DNA of 64,000 nucleotides, from positions 15,928,855-15,992,854 of the forward strand of contig OZ020491.1 of assembly GCA_963971405.1 (NCBI GenBank), read 5' to 3'. Below the pieces are notes generated by a model. That model searched no databases. It had not been told where the DNA came from and saw nothing but the letters and a program-made list of their open reading frames with translations. The DNA comes from Psococerastis gibbosa. Lineage: Eukaryota > Arthropoda > Insecta > Psocodea > Psocidae. Every line of letters begins with the position of its first letter. Positions within the stretch are counted from its first letter, which is position 1. Below, piece after piece: positions 47,701-60,800 of the stretch. Both the position numbers and the translations under genes were made by a program.

Positions 47701-50700
47701 CAAAGTGAAAATAATGTGATACTTGCACAAAATTTCGTAGTTGAATATAGAGCGTTTAAAAAGGCGGAAAGTGGGGCCGGCGCTTGCGCGAAATATGTTC
47801 TAGTTTACTTAATAATTCAATATGTTATCACAGATAATGGAAGGGGAAACCACTGTCCCGCGAAATTTTACTGAAATCTCCTTATCCCTGATCGGCCGAT
47901 CCGAAAGGTATTTTTTCGTTTCAAGTTGGCAATCATGTTTTTTAATTAGCGTGTCTTTTTGACGTGGTGGACTAGAACCGGTTGCACCATAGCCCCTGTA
48001 GGGGCGTCGCTGGCTAATCTATTTCAAATCACCGGTTATATTAAAATTGTAGGTTTTAACTGTTCTATCATTCGGTATTCGTTATTTTATGTCAACATTG
48101 AAATCAATTTATGAAGTGAAACTTTTTATGGGAGGGTTTGAAATTGTGATAAGCAACCTTTCCGTGTAACGAAAAGCTTGGCACCATCCTGTCGGGAGAC
48201 CACATAGTCCGCTGATGTCCGCTAGGTGTTAGATGGGATGGCTAAGTACTACGGTTGTCCGCTCTTCTAGCTTTCTTTCTTTCTTACTTACTCGTCCACG
48301 GTTGCTATTCAAAAGTGATTGATGAATAATTAAAATGTTTCCCTGAAATACAGAAGTTTCGCTTAAATCTTGTATCTATGAGTGTGGGACACCCTTGTTG
48401 TTTTTTTGCAAGCATTAGTTTTCATCATTTTCAAGACCAAGTATTGTATTTATATTGTCTGAACCGTACTAGTCACTAGGTCTATGCACAAAAATAAACA
48501 TTGCTAAGGACGTGGAATAATAGCTATTTACGTAGCGCGATTTATCTCCATGGACGTCTTTCTTATAGAAGTTCAAATGCTGCCATTTAGAGATGGTGAT
48601 GTCGTTTTTTTCTGATTGGCTTAAGAAAACACCTTGGCACAACAACCCAATAAGTCTACTCTTGAGGATTGGTAGAGGATCCCCCTCTTGACCACTGTTC
48701 AACACCATACAAATTAACATATCCAATAATTTTCGGGATCTACCGTAAAAATTCTGTAAGAAATTAATTTTTTAATTTTTAAGAGAATTGGATACCCCCA
48801 ATATCCCTTTTGGAAAAAGTGTCGCTGAAATCTAAAAATGTCAGATCTCCTAGAAAAAACTATTTTACATGATGTGTGACCATCACCTATATTGGCCAAT
48901 TTTTGAACTGCTTCCTCCCGACACCCTCACTGGATTTAAAAATCAATTTCAGTAATGGTGTGTTAGAGATGGACATATACATATCTTAGCAAAATGTAGC
49001 ATTTCTTGTGAGTGATATAATATTTTGGCCAACTCTGCGGCTACGGCCGATATTTCATGTGCCATTTCATTTTAACCTTCCAGTTGTTTCTCACTCTCAA
49101 GTTTTGTTGGGTATGTTGTGCACAATACGATTTGAATTAAAAACTGCAGCATGGGACAAAGGGTTATTGTAGTTTTATGTACCTACCTATTGTTTATAAC
49201 TAGTCCTAATTTGTTTATGTACAGGTATTTTCTGCGAAATCTACGTACTGTATATATAATCTTCACTGCCTTCTCATCAACTACCGGTATTAGTATTAAT
49301 AGTGTACTACCAATTAATATTTACACATTGTTCTGGATCATTGCCGACTTACCTTGTCTTTTAAAATTGTAGATTGATACTGCAATATTTGTGGGGTTGA
49401 TTTAAAGAAGATGGACAAAGCTTTGGGTCAACGATAATGATATCAACAATTTTATTTGGTTAGAAGCGAGCCCGTTTGTTTACAATCCATGAAGATAATG
49501 AATCATTTTATATTTATTGGTAATCATGCAGTGTTTCTGGTCTTTTCCATTTGTATGGAATCAGAGGTATCTTTAATCTGTGTAATTGCTTAAATGAATC
49601 TTTTGATAGTTAAAACAGCCTTTGGCACCAAGATTAATTTAGACAACAGTTTATTAGTTTGTCATTCCGGTGATTAATAAAGCTTATTGCATTGCCCCTG
49701 CAAAGTATGGTTCGCACCCTAGGAGCTCAGGTGTGCTCCAGCTAAAAGTTTCAATTACAAAAATACCCTAGCCTGCATTATCCGAAAATAGGGCTCGTAT
49801 CCAATAAAATATGCAAAAATTTCATTCTTGTCATTATATTATCTATACATTCGGTGTTTTTTAAAATGCTTGGTTTTCTCTTATATTACTTTACTAGTTT
49901 TAATTCTTGTATCATTGAGATATTTGTATATTGTAGGCTGTCATCGTATGCTCTTACTGTATGTAGTTAATGTCTTTGACCAAACCTATCCCCGGGCTGC
50001 TGGGCAACACTTGCACAGTATGCCTCAGTCAACTTACCGTGATTCTTCTGCTGTGACGTATGGCACAACTCAGGGTAGTTTTATAGCAGTTTGGCAAAAA
50101 TCACACACCCTATATGAAACGGGCAACGACCAAAGAAGTTCTAATAATAACAGCAACGGTAGTGTTTTAGAGGGTTAATTGTAATAGTGGGCTGGAAGGG
50201 AAATTCGCCCATTTGAAAATAAAGGCCATTTTCTTTCTTCAGACGGTACCTGGGCAACCCCTGTCCGGTTTGCCACTACACGCTAACTCCCACATCTCAC
50301 CTAGTACATAATGCACGAAAACATCACAAACAATTCGGTAGACATATAAACAAGCCCAAGCTTGAAGTCGCCCTTAAATTAGATTATAAAAAAGTATGTA
50401 AGGTGTGATGTAGACTACTGATTTTTTTTTTACATTGCCTACAATTAAGCATGTCTGCTGACTGCATCTGACCCAAGGAAACATTGTTAAAATCCGCGTG
50501 TTCAGATCATTTATCAGTGGAAATACGAAAGGAAGAGATGTAAATAATTGAGCATAAGCTGAGCATTTAATACACTACATTATAATAGAAGCCAATATGA
50601 AATAGCAGTAAAATTGACTGCGGTAGTATAAAAATATATCACATACGTTGTATTATTATTTTAAAGCCTGGAGGCAGTATACAGCTTTTTTATTTACATA

Positions 50701-51016
50701 GTTTATTGTACAAGTAAAAACCATTACATTTTACAAGGCAGAAATTATTGCATTGTTATGATTTAGTGGAGTTATAAATGTTTATATAATATTGTGAACC
50801 CGACTAAATTTGTCAGAATTGCATTTTTCTATTTCATTAGTAACAATTTTATTGTTACAAAGTTTACCTAATCTTAGGCAGATTCGCTTAATTTGGGGGA
50901 AAAAATTTAAGTTATCTACGAAAAGACAGTAAAAATAGAATGCAATTAAACACTAGTAGGCTGTTAGATTTTTTAAATAACCAGACCATCGTATCATTGA
51001 ATTGAAGTCCCGAAGA
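47701..51016. other. Convergent intergenic region between APPBP2 and the BTB-Kelch gene
   Basis: Holds the 3'UTRs of both genes and AT-rich filler. One plus-strand ORF (49828-50178), rich in Gln, Ser and Asn at its end (QSTYRDSSAVTYGTTQGS), follows a possible acceptor (TATATTGTAG at 49936) but I cannot assign it to any gene. 48130-48290 is a GC-richer patch with a (CTTT)n tail, perhaps an unclassified SINE. Confidence 0.35.
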
Positions 51017-51155
51017 GGCGGGGATTCCACCAACGTCAATAGTGATATTAAATGTTTTTTGACGTGGTAGCAGACAGTTTTAGACTGTCTAAAAATATCT
51101 GCTACCACGTCAAAAAACATTTAATATCACTATTGACGTTGGTGGAATCCCCGCC
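51017..51155. mobile_element. Palindromic MITE (GGCG family), full hairpin
   Basis: 60-bp arms with one mismatch, 19-base loop, flanked by AGA on both sides. It lies 0.7 kb beyond the BTB-Kelch stop codon, possibly in its 3'UTR. Confidence 0.9.
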
Positions 51156-51866
51156 AGAATTGAAGTTCCATTGCAGTTAACTTAAAAAAAATGTAAGCTG
51201 CATACCAAGCTGCAAACTTTTTTTTTTCAAAAGAAACTTTTGAACACGAAAAAAATCATGTATATACAAAGTTTTTTTTTCCTCTTGAACCCAGTCATTG
51301 AAAAAACCATAAGAAAAAAAAAATATTTTTGGCATGCCTGATCACGTTTTTAAAGTCTTCAAACTGTATTGCAAACAAATAAAAATACACAGATAATGAA
51401 ATAAGCGCTGAATTTAATGCATTTGAAAGTCAGGGAAGAATGGTTGGGCGCAAAATTTTTTTCTATACGAAAGTTTTCCATTCAACAATTCACCATGTTG
51501 GTAACTTGTTTCTGCATCATGTAGCAGGCAAGTTTCAATAATTTTTCTTGTAAAAAAAATGACTGGAAACATCTCAAACATTAAAATTTCTATTACATTT
51601 TACAAAAATTACATAGTAACTGAAATAAAAAGTGCCGGATTTAGTGTCAAATCAACGGAGACCAAAGTCTACATACTATGCTCTCTTATACTTTTGATTT
51701 AACTTAAATGACCAATAATATTAAATCTTAGTTAATAAGGAGTTAATATTGTAGTTCGTCACATAGTAGGCGAAATAAATTTTGCTGGTGTTTCTTACGC
51801 TGCTGGCGACCCTTGCCTAATGTATTAGAAGGCCATTCGTCCAATTCAAAATAATGCTCTGGTTGG

Positions 51867-54800
51867 TCACGTGAGCTGCAGCAAAGAAATGACCTCCATG
51901 TCATCACGGCAGCGAGGCACGTACAGAGTAACACAGCAATGCTCCCACACATCCTCCGGGTACTTTTCTTTGCTGCTCCAGCTACTTGTTTCCAGGTCGT
52001 AGCAGTCCACGGAAGCTGTAATGAAACCAAAAATTGTTAGCTTGATTTTTTTAAAAGTGTTTATATGATTAGCGCCATACATTAAGGGAATCCTTCCAAA
52101 TGTTAAAAAAAAAACAACATGGCATGAATTAATTAATTTTTCGTTTCAGAGCGCCTATAGGTGCAAAAATGATATTTAAAGACCTCCTACATAAGTATTT
52201 TTCATGAAAATAGTATTTTTTATTTTTTTACGCCTTGAAATCGTCGGAGCTGTTTTGAGAACACATTTTTTCAGTCATTTTTTGGGGTATAAAATCACAA
52301 AATAAAGTTATAAAAAAAAAGAAAAAAAAATCAGTGTTGGACAATAATTTTGTGAACCTAGGCATAGATTAATTAGAGAGGTTCCTTCGTCCCTGAATCG
52401 TATTTAGATCTGACCAAGTGTTTGTACGTCTGACTGGCTATTGACAATCACAATTCTGGCGATTATGGTAGTTTAGTGCACGTGATTCAGATTGTTCTAA
52501 TGCCATGACTCAGTGAGCTTTGGCATGAAATATCACGCCTTTAGCTTAGGAAGACTCATGGCCAAACTTGGTTAAGTACAACTAACACCGGTTTCAATCT
52601 CATTGCCTCAACTTGTCATTGTCAAGACTGTAATTTTTAGTTGATATCGATGACGGAATCCAGTTTTGTAACTGATTATGAGCTAACCTGTGGCGCGATC
52701 AAACAAAGCATCGCTGTGAAAGCCACCAATGAAGTAAATCTTGTTGCGAACACTGACGATGCCCGCGTGATACCTAGGCGATGGCACTCTGGTTATGGTC
52801 TCCCACGCGTCTTTTGTTGCGTCGTAGCGGTCAATCGTGTCCACCAACACACGCGTACCATCGTTTTCACGCCAACCACCGCAGACGTAAATATAATTTC
52901 CTGCAAAAATAAATGTATAGTATAGAATAAAAAAAAAAAATTGGAGCGAGAGGTTGCTTAGGGTAAACCTATAAAAGTTTCTATATTGATTGGCATACAC
53001 CGGTGGGACAATAGAAGGCGTAAGTCGACGGGGACGGCCACGAGACGAATATCTCCAACAAGTTAAACATGATTTGGGGATAACGTCCTATGTGGAGCTG
53101 AAGAGGGCATGTCAAAATCGCGGAGATTGGAGACATCGCTGCAATATGTTGCTGCCAACCAGCCATCATCCGGCTGTAACTTGAAGAGACACCGGTGGTT
53201 GTTTAAATAGTACCGTACGTTATATATACCTAGACAGTGGTCATGGACAACAGACAAGATAGTAAATTGGAAGGGGCTGAAACGGGGTTCATGAGAACAT
53301 CACACCAGAAGACAAGATGGGATAGGATCAGGATTGAAGAGATTAGAAGAGCGAAAATACGACAACAATGGTGCACGAAGAAGTGTCTGGAAAATGAAAT
53401 ATAGAAAACACGAAAGAGAGGACGACGAAGGCTGAAATACAGATATAGGTAATTGAAGACGATCTGAGCAAAGTGGGGCTAGAAGCGGAGGAAGGGCTGA
53501 ATGACCAGAAAGGAGTAGAGGGGGCTCGTTAGGCAAACCCGACCACCTGGAGTTGATTACAGACAATGCTCATAGCGATCACTTTTATTATTCGGTGGTT
53601 TCAAATATAAAAAATATAAAGCCACAGTTTAGACGTACCTAATGTTATCATAACGTGGTCAGCGCGGGGGAGTAGCAGAGGCGCCTTATTATGCCAAGTG
53701 CCATTCCTTGAGTCCAGACACTGCACCGATGACAGCACGAGGTCCCTGTCCAGCCCACCGGAAATGAACAAGGAGTGAGGTGATGACGCGGGCCATGCTG
53801 CGCCTGCATGCTGAGAACGATGCCCCACAGCTGGCGTTACATTCTCCCAACAGTCGCGGACGGGGTCGTAACACTCACATAAACAAATATCCTGCAGGTA
53901 AACAAAGACAACGTAAAAATAAGAAAATATTTTCTTACAGTATATATGCTCTGGAAGTCGAAAATAAGCAGTCATTTTTAATTACATGAAATAACCTATA
54001 TTTTTCTGTAAACAACATGGTAGAATCTCTAATTTACTGCGTGGAGAAGCTATCTGCAAAATTAATAAGTACACATAGCCTACTGTATGTGTACCACTGA
54101 ATTATTATGACAATTTGAGTATATGATACCATTCGATATTAAAATATCCATAAACAGCTTAGTATCGCTTAAAGCAGCTCACCGGCTTCCAAAGTTCGAC
54201 AATTAGTGTATTTACTGGACTGGACTTAGGTATCTTTGAGCATTATACTACCTGAATATATGATGATTCTCGGGCTCGAATTTATATCTTTTTCTCTAAC
54301 AGTCTAACTTACAAGGTCGTTCGCGTGCATTCAGTTTCATGTCAAAAACGTGAAATGAGGAATAGAATATGTCACTGTGCTTACGTCATCTCTCGGATCT
54401 TCTTCCTCGGTATTTCCGCCAACCGCATAGAGGCAACCTCCTACGACGTTAAGAGAAAATCTGCATCTTTCCCGATGCATAGGTGCTATCGTATGCCACT
54501 CATTCAGTTGGGGACAGTAACGGAAACCAAACGGGTGGATATTTTCCTAGAATGATAGAACAATAGTAGTAGAAACTAATGTTGCAAAATCAAATTATTA
54601 AGCATGCTATAGTCTAGCTAATTGCAGTGTTGCACCCATTCAAAAATGTATCACTTCCTTTGAGATTACCATGCCTCAAAGCAAGGAGGGGGGGGGGGTG
54701 TACAGATAGTCCATCCAAGGAGTTTCGTAACTATGACCAATGTGGCGGAAATACCTCTTTCATACCTACTCAAAATTATTTCCACATGTTTCTACGCCAG

Positions 54801-57800
54801 CTAATTTAGGTATATGTATTGTTGTATATTGTAATGCAAATAATAAATTTGAAATATGGCGTACCTGTAAAGAGAGATTAAAACAGCCGCCAACCACAAA
54901 CAATTTGTTATCCAAGACAGTGGTGCCAAAATTGCATTGTTCAACGTGAGGAATACTTGTCAGCCTTCTCCATTTCCCAGATCCAGCCAGATGGTATGTC
55001 ACATCATTGGTAATCCCTCCTACACCGAATCCTCCAACCTAAAAATAGCCAGAGAATTTAATAATTAAAAATAATTCAGGATCGTTAAGACTATAAGGCA
55101 CTCGCTTTGCTAGTAGGGTTCTACTTCTAGGCCCCTTGTCTAAACGAATAAACAGAAGCTGGCTTTCGAGGGACTCAATCTAGTGTAGCTCCAGGTAGAA
55201 TTAATTCCTACGGACTGAATCCGATGTCTCGACAGCGGATGCAACTCCACTGGTCAAACCTGTTCCGACTCCAGTTCCACTTCCATTGCATCCAGCTCAT
55301 ATCAGAGTTATTAGCAAATTGCACCATCAACCCATCTCATCGCATGTACACTGGGTTTTGACTAGCCGAGCAGGTGGACTTGACGCATCGGATGCAGCTC
55401 CGAAAGGTGTGCGATTCTATCATACGTGTACCTCTACTGTTCATTGTATCGTAAGATGGACACCGCGTGCAGTTAAAAGTGTACATGATGATGGGACAAA
55501 TTATATTAATGAATGACTATTCACGCTGCATTATTTTCTTTAAAAATTGCTAATGATAAGATAAACATAGGATATGATTATTATTTCAATTTCCAGAACG
55601 ACAAGGGCTGTAGTGTGTTGACTTTTAAATGTTTAGTGTGCATTATTGGATTTATTGCATTAGGTTTGACATACAACACGTGAGGCAGTGGATGCAGACC
55701 GTTTGATTCAGTCCGTTGGATTCCATCCACTGCTTGTGGATGTACATCCGGACTTAATGCGTTGAGTTACACATCACTAACTCAAACTCCCTGTCTCTCG
55801 ATTAACTTTTTCACTGTGCCGGTATTCCCTGGCTTGTGAGGGCCTTCTCAATAAAATTATTTAATTCATTATCATTAAATCTTCTGTGATAGAATAGGCT
55901 ACTCACCTTTACGATTGCAAGCTCCATTCCCCTTGAATTGACTAGAGGCACTACTTCCTGTCTTTCTGATACAATAGCGGCCGCTCTCGCTTCCATCATC
56001 ACTTTCCTGTAACAATAATAAGCGTTTTTATTCATTGTACAAGTACACATTGACTCAATCTTTCTTTAAAAGCAATGAGCATTTCGACTCAAGAAGGTAG
56101 CTATTTAATTTTTATTAAACATAGAATGGTGCATTGCAGTGAGTTAAAATAATCTAGTTGACCATTATCAGCGATGGAATCTACGGTACATATTATTATT
56201 GACTGCAGATGGCATGGTCGCTCTGATTATGTGTAGATAATCCATCGGATTTCTGTACTATGGCGGGGTTTCCACATACGTCAATGGTCAATGAGAAATA
56301 TGAAATTGACGTTTTAGCAGACATTAAAGACATACTAAAAATGTCTGCTACCACGTCAATTTCATATTTCTCATTGACCATTGACGTATGTGGAAACCCC
56401 GCCTAAGCACAAGTCTGATAAAAATTTCATGAAGATTCCACTTTCAGAATGCAGTGTGCACAGCGTTGGCAGGGGAACATGGTCAGACATGATAACGCGC
56501 ATAGGCAGTATAAGTACGTGTCGAGTCCTGGTCACCTCCGATTTAACCATGTGACTTTACCATGTTCCCCAAGTGGTTCGGAATCCACTATAATCAGGAG
56601 GTCCACCCTGTCAGTCAACTCCCCTTGTTCCCGAGGTGAAGGAGTCTGCCCTTAGGGTGCCTCAAGTTAACAGACTCCCCCCCCCCCCCCCGGCCAGGCT
56701 GACAGGGTTGCTTTAAGCAGAAATGCTGAGAGCAGGCGTTGGAAACATCAACAACAACAACTTTCAGAATTTACTCACCTCGATAGACAAGGGTCTTGTA
56801 AATTGGCTAATGAGGCATCCAAAGCAGGCACAGGTATCTGATTGAAGTGGATACGTCTTAGAACTTTTAGAGAAGACGAATTTGGCCGATCAACACTACT
56901 CTTAAGCCATTTTAAAACTACATCTAATACCTGCGAATGAAAGTTAAAATAAAATTAATGAGGCTATAAACAACGACAAAATATTATAAGCACTAAGCAG
57001 ACAATCCTGATACATTCGAGTTGAGCCAATGGGACATTTATAAAAATTTACAAAATCTTCCATCTCAAATAAGTTATTTTTTATAGTTTTATCTTTTCCA
57101 TCAAGGTCAGTCGCACCCAGGGGGGAGGTCAGCAGGTTTTAACTCCCCCTCTTGAAAAAAAAACAAACATTTTTGGCTAGATGCGCAACACCCCGCAATT
57201 TTGTAGCTATATATTTTTTTAACCATTCCCGGGGGAGACCCCCCAGTTTTGAGTCATCCTATTTGCAGTTATATGAATATTCGGCGGTAAAATCTAAACC
57301 TTCTTCAGTTTCAATCTACCGATTGGTTTGCAGCGAAAGTTTCCTCCACTCTTGACCGGTCCTTTTCAAACCAAAATCTAATCTAAACCTTATTGCTGTT
57401 AAAATGCGAACATGCCCAACTATTTAGCGCCTATTTGAAAAAACGGGCGTGACCCCCGGGTTTTGTCATACGAGTATTTTACAATCGACTGACCCCCCCC
57501 CCCCCCCCCTCCAAGAATGAATTTATGAATAAAATTTACCACAACCATGGATCGATCTTTCATTACATTAGTTAGAATCGCATCTACAATTTGAAAGCAC
57601 ATTGCATATACAGTATATGGCAGAATCGCCTCAAAATAGCTTAAAATTGAACTACCTTGTCTTGCTTGTCATCCCAGTTAAGTGCAAGACTCTATCTTCG
57701 CTGTGATGGCAGGTTATATTTTATTATTTTTATTAGGACTAAAGTTATTACCTCTAAAGGTTACTCATAATAAAGCTTTACTCGACTTATTAGTGGTGAG

Positions 57801-60800
57801 AGAAGGGAACAAGGTACTCAAACATGGCCAACTCCCTGCCCCAGGTTTTTCCCATCACGATTTGCTTTTCTTGTCATATGAGATAAAAGTACCCAAAATT
57901 AAACCTAAATTCATCTCTTTCCGTAGTATGAAAAATATTAACGAGCAACAATTTTTACATGATGCCGAATCAATTCTATGGCTTTCTGAAATTGAAAGTC
58001 AAAATACTTTAGATGAAAAAGTTGACAAATTTAAAAATTTAATTACAGAGTTCTACGACCGTCACGCCCCACTCGTTACTCGCAGGGTGAAACGTCCAGC
58101 GACACCCTGGATGACTGTGTCGGTTAAAGAAAAAATTAATAATCGTGACAAAGCGTACCTTAAATACAAAAAAGGCAACCTAACGGTACAAAATTATAAA
58201 ATAATTCGCAACCAAACAACGCAAGCTATTCGTAATGCAAAGCTACAGTACGCTCATTCCATCTCCCAATTACCAAGAAACAAGTTGTGGAGTAGTTTAA
58301 ATAATTTTGGTATCAGTTCCAAAAAGTCCCGTACACCATTACCCAAGGTCGATGTTAATACCCTCAATACTACCTTCGCAAAACCACATCAATGTAAGGA
58401 CCGGCCTCACGAGACAATAAAAGAAATTTTATCTGTACCTAAACCAGCCTGGCCTGAATTTTCCTACAAGCAAATCACGGAACAAGAAGTCATCGCTGCT
58501 GTCAAATCGGTGAAATCTTGCGCCAGGGGCGTAGACCAACTAAATAGTAAACTGCTACTTAAATTACTACCATTTATTTCTCAAACGATCACTCATATTT
58601 ACAACTTTTCATTTACAATTTCCAGTTTTCCAACGGCGTGGAAGAAGGCTCTCATACAGCCTATAGCTAAAAACCAAAACCCAGCCACCGAAAATGACTT
58701 ACGCCCTATTAGCCTGTTGCCTTTCCTGTCCAAGCCACTGGAGAAGATTGTGTTGTCACAGGTTTCGAGCTATATGGCTAGTTATAATCTAGCTAATCCC
58801 CTGCAATCCGGTTTCAAGAAAAACCACAGCACTACATCAGCATTAATTCAAGTGGTTGATAATTTAAGTGGTGCTTACGACAGAGGTGACGTATCCTGCA
58901 TTATTCTTTTAGATTACTCCAGTGCGTTCTCATGTGTAAAACATGGCATCTTCCTTGCCAAATTAAAATCTTTAAACTTCGCTGATAAGTCAATTTCTTG
59001 GTTTCGCTCTTACTTAGAAAATAGAGAACAAGCAACGAGAATAGGCGACCAAACGTCTGAGTTCTGTAACCTCCCTAACGGATTAATGCAGGGTACGATT
59101 TTGAGCCCTTGGTGTTTCTCCACTTATACAGACTTATTGTCACAGTCATTGAACAAATGTTCTTATCACGTATATGCTGACGACTTTCAATTATATACTA
59201 GTTTCAAGTCTAGTAATTGTGAACAGGCCATAGCTGATATTAATGCTGATTTAGAGAACGTCTTAAAATGGTCAATAAAACATGGTCTCAAGTTGAACCC
59301 GACTAAGAGTCAGGCAATGCTGATAGGCAGCCACAATACTGTGGTAAAATTACAAAATACCTTAAGGTCAACCATTATCTTAAACGGTGAAGTAATACCC
59401 TTTAAACAAGAAGGTGTGAAAAATCTAGGAGTGTATTTAGACCCACAACTCAACTGGTCAGTCCATGTAAACAAAACCTGTAGGAAAATGTATAAATGTA
59501 TATATCCCTTGAACAGAATTAGAATTTTTTTACCAATTAACATAAAGAAAAACATTGTTTCCACGCTAATTACCCCACTATTTGATTATTGTATTGTATT
59601 ATCATCCAGTCGCACGGATTATCTGTCACGCCGTTTGCATAGGGCAATGAACAGTTGCATCCGATTTATTTTTAACTCTAAGCGTCGCGATCATATTAGC
59701 CCACAGTACAAAATACTAAATTTCCTAACCACTGACCAAAGAACACAATACCATGCACTGTTGCTAATGTATAAAGTAACCCACTCAAACGCACCTTCCT
59801 ACATTATTCAAAAATATACAAAATTACAGTCACAGCGCAATGGCACAACATATGAAATACCACTACATAAGTCCACAAGACATGGGCAATCTACGGTATT
59901 ATACTCGATTCGTCACTGGAACCGCCTACCATTGGAGATCAGGGCAGCTAATTCACTCAGTAGCTTTAAGAAAATAATTAAACAGTATATCTTGGATAAC
60001 GCTTAGACTCTCTCCGGTCCTGTAATGGTGATGACAATGGATTCCCCCCCCCCCCCTATATCTATTATCCTTCTTTTTTACTACTCCTCTGTTTCCTTCT
60101 TCTCTATTTAATTTTAATTAAGTTATAATAGTTCACAGTGTTTTTTTTTCTGGTTTTTAAGGTTAGCATGAAAACAAGACTTTATAGTCTTATTGTTCGC
60201 CTTTTGTTTTGTTTACAATAAAGTCGTATTTTCATTTCATTTCATTTCATTAAGTCATTAAATAATAAATAAATAAATAAATAATGGTAAGCAGAGTACA
60301 CAGTATGCACAAATAACAAAGCAGCTTACCTCTGTTTCTGAGCAATCAACAGGAAAGTCACAGGTAAGCAAATGTTCTAGCTGCGATGTAGATAATCGCT
60401 GGAAGTCCGCAGTGGCTGCAAATTCACGCAAATTCGCCGACATGAATCGGTAAACTTGATGGCGAAGACTGGCCAGCGAGTAAGTTTCGGCTAAAGTTGC
60501 AATGTCTATGCAATTGTCTAAATCTAATTGCGCCTGAAATAATAATATTTCAACATTAAATATCCAAATTCATTCGCATTGAGCAATGTTGTCGTAAATG
60601 GTTCATGTGCATAAAAAAAGAATCATCCATTAACATGAGAAAAATTATCACTCCTCTGATAAAATTATAATGTATATTAATGTAAAAATATCATTCACCA
60701 GGTGCCCGAGTGAATTACAAACCTGAAGATAAATTGAGCAAGCCTCAACGACGGAAACAAGTTGGACATGGCTGGCTGCGGAAAGAACATCTTGTATGTT

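Noticed and set aside
48130-48290. 5S-rRNA-like or SINE3 sequence
   Set aside because: A few words (AAGTACTACGG, AGATGGG) recall 5S rRNA, but order and spacing do not fit.
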